Shown piece after piece: positions 55,847 to 64,000 of a stretch of 64,000 nucleotides of DNA; positions within the stretch are counted from its first letter, which is position 1; each line of letters starts with the position of its first letter. The stretch is from Bog-756 sp963745955 (GTDB lineage Bacteria; Actinomycetota; Acidimicrobiia; Acidimicrobiales; RAAP-2). Where the stretch lies: contig CAVUZI010000005.1 in the NCBI GenBank assembly GCA_963745955.1, forward strand, positions 251,265-315,264, given 5' to 3'. A program made the translations under genes and the position numbers. The notes below the pieces were generated by a model, which saw only the letters and a program-made list of their open reading frames with translations, was not told the origin of the DNA and made no database searches.

Positions 55847-57313
55847 GAGCTTGTCCCGAACATTGTTGAAGTGAAGCGGTGGTCCCCCGCCTGAGACCTG
55901 CCAACTGGTAGGGATCGGGCACGACCAAGTAACCCAATAGGAAGGGGACCACCGTGAAGAAGAAAGTAGCTGTTGTGACCGTCGCCGAGGCGGAGGAGGC
56001 GGCCCGAGTGGCTGACCTGCCCGTGGAGGCGACCGTGGCCCTGGCCGACGTGGCCGGGGCGATCAAGGACGGACTGATGGCGTTCGCCTCGGCCACCGGA
56101 CTGGTCGTCATGCACCAGATGATGGAGGCCGAGCTCGAGAGCCGGATCGGGCCCAAGCACGCCCGGATCCCGGCCGCTGAGCGCAGCGGGAACTGGCACG
56201 GGTCGACCTCGGGCCCGGTCGTCCTCGGCGGCCGGACGGTGACGACCACGCGTCCCCGGGGCCGGAGCACCGACGGAGGTGAGATCGAGCTCGACACCTG
56301 GAAGGCATTCAGCTCGGCCGACCTGCTCAACTCGCTCGTGGTCGAACGGATGCTGGCCGGCGTGGCCACCCGGCGCCACGCAGATGTGGCCGAGCCAGTA
56401 GGCGCCGACATCGACTCGAGGGCCCGCTCCACCTCCAAGTCCGCAATCTCCCGACGGTTCGTCGCCGCCACCAAGAAGGCGATGGAGGACCTGATGGCCC
56501 GGAGCCTCGCCGACCTCGACGTGGCCGTCCTCATGATCGACGGGCTCGACGTGGCCGGCCAGTGCTGTGTGGTCGCCCTGGTCCTCACCGCAGACGGCAC
56601 CAAGGTGCCCGTCGGCCTGTGGCTGGGGGACACCGAGAACAAGGTGGTGGTCACCGACCTTCTGGCCGATCTGGTGGCCCGGGGCCTCTCCACCGAGAAC
56701 GGCGTGCTCTGCGTGCTCGACGGCGGCAAAGCGCTGGCGGCCGGGGTGAAGCGGGTCTTCGGGGAAGCGGCCCAGGTGCAGAGATGCACCATCCACAAGC
56801 GCCGGAATTTGGACTCTTACCTGCCCACGGAGATGGCCCGCATTGTCGACCGGCGCCTGGCCCTCATCTTCGCCCAGCCCGACTGGCGCAAGGGTCTCGA
56901 TGCGGCAAAGCGACTGACCAACGAGCTCGAAACCGACCACCCCGACGCCGCAGCCTCGCTACGCGAGGGGCTGGAGGACATGTTCACCGTCCGACGCCTA
57001 GGCGTCGGAGGCACGCTGGCCAAGACGCTCACCACCACCAACTGCATCGAGTCGATGATCTCGATCACCCGGCGCACCACCGGCCGGGTGACCCGCTGGA
57101 AGGACGGCTCGATGAAGAAGCGGTGGATCGCAGCGGGCATGCTCGAGGCCGAGCGGTCATTCCGCCGAGTGAAGGGGCACGCCGACATGAAGACGCTCGT
57201 CGAAGCGCTCCGTCGAGAGGTCGGCACCGACGTTGTCACACCCACCAAGTACGATCAGGCAGCAGCCTGAACAACCAGTGGCCACCGCTGAACTTCAACA
57301 GCGAACGGGACAC
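55847..57313 (+). mobile_element. IS256-family element, copy 2 (intact)
   Basis: Same ends as copy 1 at 11919-13401. It lies between a truncated ISAzo13 gene and the terminator of the rRNA operon. No target duplication is seen, which points to deletion or recombination after insertion. Confidence 0.9.
55954..57270 (+). CDS. IS256-family (mutator) transposase
   Basis: The product has 438 residues from GTG 55954, after GGAAGGGG. An N-terminal DNA-binding region (DLPVEATVALADVAGAIKDG) precedes the DDE core: VLMIDGLDVAGQC (first Asp), VLCVLDGGKALAAGVKRVFG (second Asp), KRRNLDSYLP (conserved), TNCIESMISITRRTTGRV (Glu). The full frame is open, so this copy is likely to be active and could supply transposase to copy 1. 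Confidence 0.94.
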   Translation: MKKKVAVVTVAEAEEAARVADLPVEATVALADVAGAIKDGLMAFASATGLVVMHQMMEAELESRIGPKHARIPAAERSGNWHGSTSGPVVLGGRTVTTTRPRGRSTDGGEIELDTWKAFSSADLLNSLVVERMLAGVATRRHADVAEPVGADIDSRARSTSKSAISRRFVAATKKAMEDLMARSLADLDVAVLMIDGLDVAGQCCVVALVLTADGTKVPVGLWLGDTENKVVVTDLLADLVARGLSTENGVLCVLDGGKALAAGVKRVFGEAAQVQRCTIHKRRNLDSYLPTEMARIVDRRLALIFAQPDWRKGLDAAKRLTNELETDHPDAAASLREGLEDMFTVRRLGVGGTLAKTLTTTNCIESMISITRRTTGRVTRWKDGSMKKRWIAAGMLEAERSFRRVKGHADMKTLVEALRREVGTDVVTPTKYDQAAA

Positions 57314-57343
57314 CCTCCCCAGCGGCCCTCACCGCCAACCGCG

Positions 57344-57373
57344 ACAATGCCCCCGCACGGGCGGGGGCATTGT
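57344..57373 (-). terminator. Terminator hairpin of the rRNA operon
   Basis: A perfect 13-bp stem (ACAATGCCCCCGC with its complement) encloses a 4-base loop, directly downstream of the 5S gene on the minus strand. It is a strong terminator-type structure. Confidence 0.8.
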
Positions 57374-57382
57374 CTGGAGAAA

Positions 57383-57499
57383 TCCCGGCGGCGTCCTACT
57401 CTCCCAGGGGGCTACCCCCCAAGTACCATCGGCGCTGGCGGGCTTAACTGCCGTGTTCGGAATGGGAACGGGTGTCTCTCCGCCGCCATGGCCACCGGA
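57383..57499 (-). rRNA. rrf: 5S ribosomal RNA
   Basis: About 117 bases on the minus strand begin TTCCGGTGGCCATGGCGGCG and contain CCGAACACGGCAGTTAAGCC with the conserved GAACxCGxxAGTTAAGC, ending TAGGACGCCGCCGGGA. Ends are complementary. It is the last gene of the minus-strand rRNA operon. Confidence 0.95.
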
Positions 57500-57743
57500 A
57501 ACTGTGCGCTCCCCCGGGGCTCGAGGACGACCACCCACCTGGGGCGGCATCCGAGCCCGGTGTGGCCGATGACGGCCACCCCTGAGCGTTCCATAGCGAG
57601 CACGAGCAAGTTCCCAAGCCCTCGGCCGATTAGTACCGGTCAGCTGAATGCGTTGCCGCACGTACACTTCCGGCCTATCAACGTGGTCGTCTGGCCACGG
57701 GCCTTACCAGGTTAACCCTGTGGGAGATTTCATCTTGGAACGA

Positions 57744-57775
<32 letters not shown>

Positions 57776-57831
57776 CACCCGAAGGTCGCAAATCAGCAGT
57801 GCCCTTGGCAGGACAACTGACACACGAGAGC

Positions 57832-57862
<31 letters not shown>

Positions 57863-57892
57863 TAGCCTTCCTCAAATCTCCTACGGCTGCAT

Positions 57893-57924
<32 letters not shown>

Positions 57925-57940
57925 AAACCCAGCTCGCGTA

Positions 57941-57976
<36 letters not shown>

Positions 57977-57977
57977 G

Positions 57978-58023
<46 letters not shown>

Positions 58024-58242
58024 TCCCGTCGATATGGACTCTTGGGGAAGATGAGCCTGTTATCCCCGGGGTACCTTTTATCCGTTGAGCAACGGCGCTT
58101 CCACAAGCAACCGCTGGATCACTATGCCCTGCTTTCGCACCTGCTCGACTTGTAGGTCTCGCAGTCAAGCTCCCTTGTGCCATTGCACTCGACGGCTGAT
58201 TGCCAACCAGCCTGAGGGAACCTTTGGGCGCCTCCGTTACGT

Positions 58243-58274
<32 letters not shown>

Positions 58275-58532
58275 ACCTGACGCTGTCCCTGATCCGGATA
58301 ACGGACCGAGGTTAGGGTTCCGGCACATAAAGGGTGGTATTTCAAGGTTGACTCCACACTGGCTGGCGCCAATGCTTCAAAGTCTCCCACCTATCCTACA
58401 CAATATGTACTAAAACTCAACAGCAAGCTGTAGTAAAGGTCCACGGGGTCTTTCCGTCCTGATGCAGCTAACGAGCATCTTTACTCGTACTTCAATTTCG
58501 CCGGGTCTGTGGTTGAGACAGTAGGAAAGTCG

Positions 58533-59357
<825 letters not shown>

Positions 59358-59365
59358 ACCTTAGG

Positions 59366-59709
59366 CACTCTTGTTACTACTCGATTGCTCCCACCCTCAT
59401 GCGGGTGAGTCACCGTCGAGCGGCCAGATCATTTCTCCCTGGCTCCCCATGTCGCCATGGGGGTCGGACTGTATCTTCAGCCTTCATCGCTTGGCTCCAG
59501 TGGGAACTGGAGATCAAACGATTACGGCGCCTCGCGTGCAGTCTCTGAGGATCCCGCCAGACGTCTGGCAGTTTCCTGCTGATTGTCCGCACCGGATGGA
59601 TTTTCACTGCCCACGTCTGCACCCTTGAGACAGGTGTGACATGGACGAGTACCACCGGATACTCGGATGTTCCAGCATATAGCGGGGTTTTCTAACGGCC
59701 CTTTTACAA
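59366..59709 (-). ncRNA. Group I intron 1, after 23S position U1923 (no ORF)
   Basis: The upstream exon ends AACTATAACGGT and the downstream exon begins CCTAAGGT. The internal guide GCCGTTA (59693-59699) pairs perfectly with exon TAACGGT, including the required U-G at the splice site. Core elements are present: GACAATCAGCAGGAAA, CTCAGAGACTGCA, AAGATACAGTCC. The intron ends in G. All hallmarks indicate a splicing-competent group I ribozyme of 344 bases. Confidence 0.92.
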
Positions 59710-59744
<35 letters not shown>

Positions 59745-60648
59745 AGGTTCAGAGCTTCGCCCGAGGGCTAACCCTTCCCCGTAACCTTCCGGCACCGGGC
59801 AGGCGTCAGAGCGTATACATCGTCTTTCGACTTCGCACGCTCCTGTGTTTTTAGTAAACAGTCGCTTTCCCCTATTCTCTGCGGCCCCTTCGGACTCGGA
59901 ACGCGAAGTTCGTCATCCTGGTGGGGCCCTCCTTCTCCCGAAGTTACGGAGGTATTTTGCCGAGTTCCTTAACCACAGTTCTCCCGATCGCCTTGGTATT
60001 CTCTACCCGCCCACCTGTGTCGGTTTGGGGTACGGGTTCCGTGCCAGCTCGCTAGAAGCTTTTCTCGGCAGCATGGGATTAGTGACTTCACCTGGTGTGG
60101 CTCGGCATCGCGTCTCAGAGTTCATGAGGTCCGGATTTGCCTAGACCTCCTCCTACACGCTTACCCCAGGACTACCAACGCCTGGGCTCACCTACCCTCC
60201 TGCGTCCCTCCTTCGCTTTCCGCCACCGGGTCGGTCGGTTCGCCCCGAAGGACAGCCCCTTAGGACACCGGTATTGGAATTGGCGCGGACACGGAAGTAC
60301 TGGAATATCAACCAGTTGTGCATCGACTACGCCTCTCGGCCTCGCCTTAGCTCCCGACTTACCCTGGGTGGATTAGCCTTCCCCAGGAACCCTTGGGCTT
60401 ACGGCGGAGGGGTTTCTCACCCCTCTCTCGCTACTCATACCAACATTCTCACTCGACCACGCTCCACGACGGTTTCCACCGCCGCTTCTCAGCAGGATCG
60501 ACGCTCCCCTACCACTCCCGTCCCGTGATTCCCGAGCGAATTCCGACATCGTCCGCGGCGAACCGCATTCAACATCGCTACTCAGGCGGAACGGAAATCC
60601 GCAGCTTCGGCTTTTGACTTGAGCCCCGTTACATTGTCCGCGCAGGAC

Positions 60649-60679
<31 letters not shown>

Positions 60680-61287
60680 TAAGGATGGCTGCTTCTGAGC
60701 CAACCTCCTGGCTGTCTTTGCGTTCCCACATCGTTTTCCACTTAGTCAAAAATTAGGGGCCTTAGCTGGCGGTCTGGGCTGTTTCCCTCTCGACTAACGA
60801 AGCTCATCCCTCGTAGTCTCACTGCCAGGCTCTAAAGCATCGGCATTCGGAGTTTGATTGGGGTCAGTAAGCTTGTAGGCCCCCTAGCCCATTCAGTGCT
60901 CTACCTCCGATGCTGAACGCCCGACGCTGCACCTAAATGCATTTCGGGGAGAACCAGCTATCACCGAGTTTGATTGGCCTTTCACCCCTAACCACAGGTC
61001 ATCCCCCCTGTTTTCAACCAGGGTGGGTTCGGCCCTCCACGGGGTCTTACCCCCGCTTCAGCCTGCCCATGGCTAGCTCACTCGGCTTCGGGTCTACAGC
61101 ATGCGACTAATTCGCCCTATTAAGACTCGCTTTCGCTTCGGCTCCCCCTCGCGGGTTAACCTCGCCACACACCGTAACTCGTTGGCTCATTCTTCAAAAG
61201 GCACGCCATCACGGCCGGCACAAAGTGCCGACGACGCTCTGACTGATTGTAAGTCAACGGTTTCAGGTACTATTTCACTCCCCTCCC

Positions 61288-61335
<48 letters not shown>

Positions 61336-61856
61336 CTGTGAGTACTTAGCCTTACGAGGTGGTCCTCGCAGATTCACGCCGGCTTTCCCGGATCCGGCGC
61401 TACTCGGGAAATCCAATCGGAGTCCAATGTCTTTCGTGTACGGGGCTGTTACCCTCTGCGGCGCATCTTTCCTGGATGCTTCCACTAGACAGTTGGTTTT
61501 GTAACTCCGTGAAGGTTCTGATGCACCTTCTATCGGCTCCCACAACCCCAATTGGCAACGCCATCAGGCTTTAACACCAACTCGGTTTAGGCTCATCCCG
61601 TTTCGCTCGCCGCTACTCAGGGAGTCACTGTTGTTTTCCTCTCCTCGGGGTACTGAGATGTTTCAATTCCCCCGGTTCCCTCCGCTGACCCTATACATTC
61701 AGGCCAGGGTGGCACCCCATGACGGGTGTCGGGTTTCCCCATTCGGACATCCACGGATCCGCGCTTGGTAGGCAGCTCCCCGTGGCTTATCGCAGCCTCC
61801 CACGTCCTTCTTCGGCTTCAGGCGCCAAGGCATCCGCCGTTGACTCTTTATAACTT

Positions 61857-63752
<1,896 letters not shown>

Positions 63753-64000
63753 AGACCTCGTCCAGACCCGAAGGCCCAACCGAAATCGAAGAGCTGACCT
63801 CAAGGACACTGATCCTCTCGGTCAACTGAATACTGGCAAAGAACAGACATTGTCCGTTCAATGCTTTAATTGACTAGCGATCCCCATTTCCCCACGATCG
63901 CCCGCACTGACTTTTGGCTATCACTATTCCGTTTTCAAGAAGCGACCAGGCACATGCCGAACAGGCGTTGGTGCCGGAATGACCACAGGCAGAGGCAAGA
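63753..64000 (-). promoter_or_regulatory. rRNA operon leader and upstream region
   Basis: This is the leader of the minus-strand rRNA operon, entering from beyond the window edge. It should contain rRNA processing stem sequences that pair with the spacer. Promoter hexamers could not be assigned confidently. Confidence 0.5.

Overview
The window is high-GC DNA from a Gram-positive, most likely an actinobacterium. The evidence is a mec-cysO-cysM-(MBL)-rph-rdgB gene order like that of mycobacteria, a DosS/DevS-type GAF histidine kinase, DUF4190 and L,D-transpeptidase proteins, frequent GTG starts and ATGA-type gene overlaps. Acidimicrobiia would fit, but the sequence alone does not fix the class.

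Layout. (1) 1-489 is chromosomal flank. (2) 490-17201 is an integrated element bounded by a perfect 45-bp repeat of the 3' half of a tRNA-Cys gene. It carries a frameshifted tyrosine integrase, an excisionase and a divergent repressor, a replication initiator gene with internal palindromic iterons, an HNH endonuclease, a P27 terminase small subunit and small phage-type genes. No capsid, portal, tail or large terminase gene was seen, so it looks like a decaying phage satellite. An IS256-type element, an IS630 element (itself split by an IS3 element) and a 404-bp MITE have inserted into it. (3) 17202-24060 is a second, older island inserted in the same tRNA-Cys. It has no integrase and holds a group II intron whose reverse-transcriptase gene is split by an IS21 element. 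(4) 24151-37877 is chromosomal core: a glycosyltransferase, glnD, an L,D-transpeptidase, a crotonase and methyltransferase pair, then the cysteine operon mec-cysO-cysM with an MBL hydrolase, rph and rdgB, then smpB and tmRNA. (5) 38089-51426 is an accessory region with a DDE transposase and degenerate recombinase pair and three large secreted beta-helix proteins. Two copies of a 1.18-kb IS in opposite orientation flank the beta-helix genes. The outer IS copy joins fragments of a methyltransferase and a diguanylate cyclase. (6) 51529-54570 holds a GAF histidine kinase, a divergent PAS protein lacking the phospho-accepting histidine, and a split-barrel flavin/F420-type protein. (7) 54685-57313 is ISAzo13 truncated at an intact second IS256 copy. 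(8) 57383-63752 is an rRNA operon on the minus strand (16S-23S-5S).

The most striking feature is the 23S gene. It is about 1.1 kb too long because two related group I introns sit 8 exon bases apart, after positions corresponding to E. coli U1923 and U1931. The second encodes a LAGLIDADG endonuclease.

A caution runs through the annotation. Many conserved genes (glnD, cysM, rdgB, smpB, the MBL gene, methyltransferase, transposases, a beta-helix gene) are each interrupted by one or more single-base shifts. Uncorrected assembly indels explain this better than mass pseudogenisation. Frameshifted genes are therefore given as one feature with the shift position.
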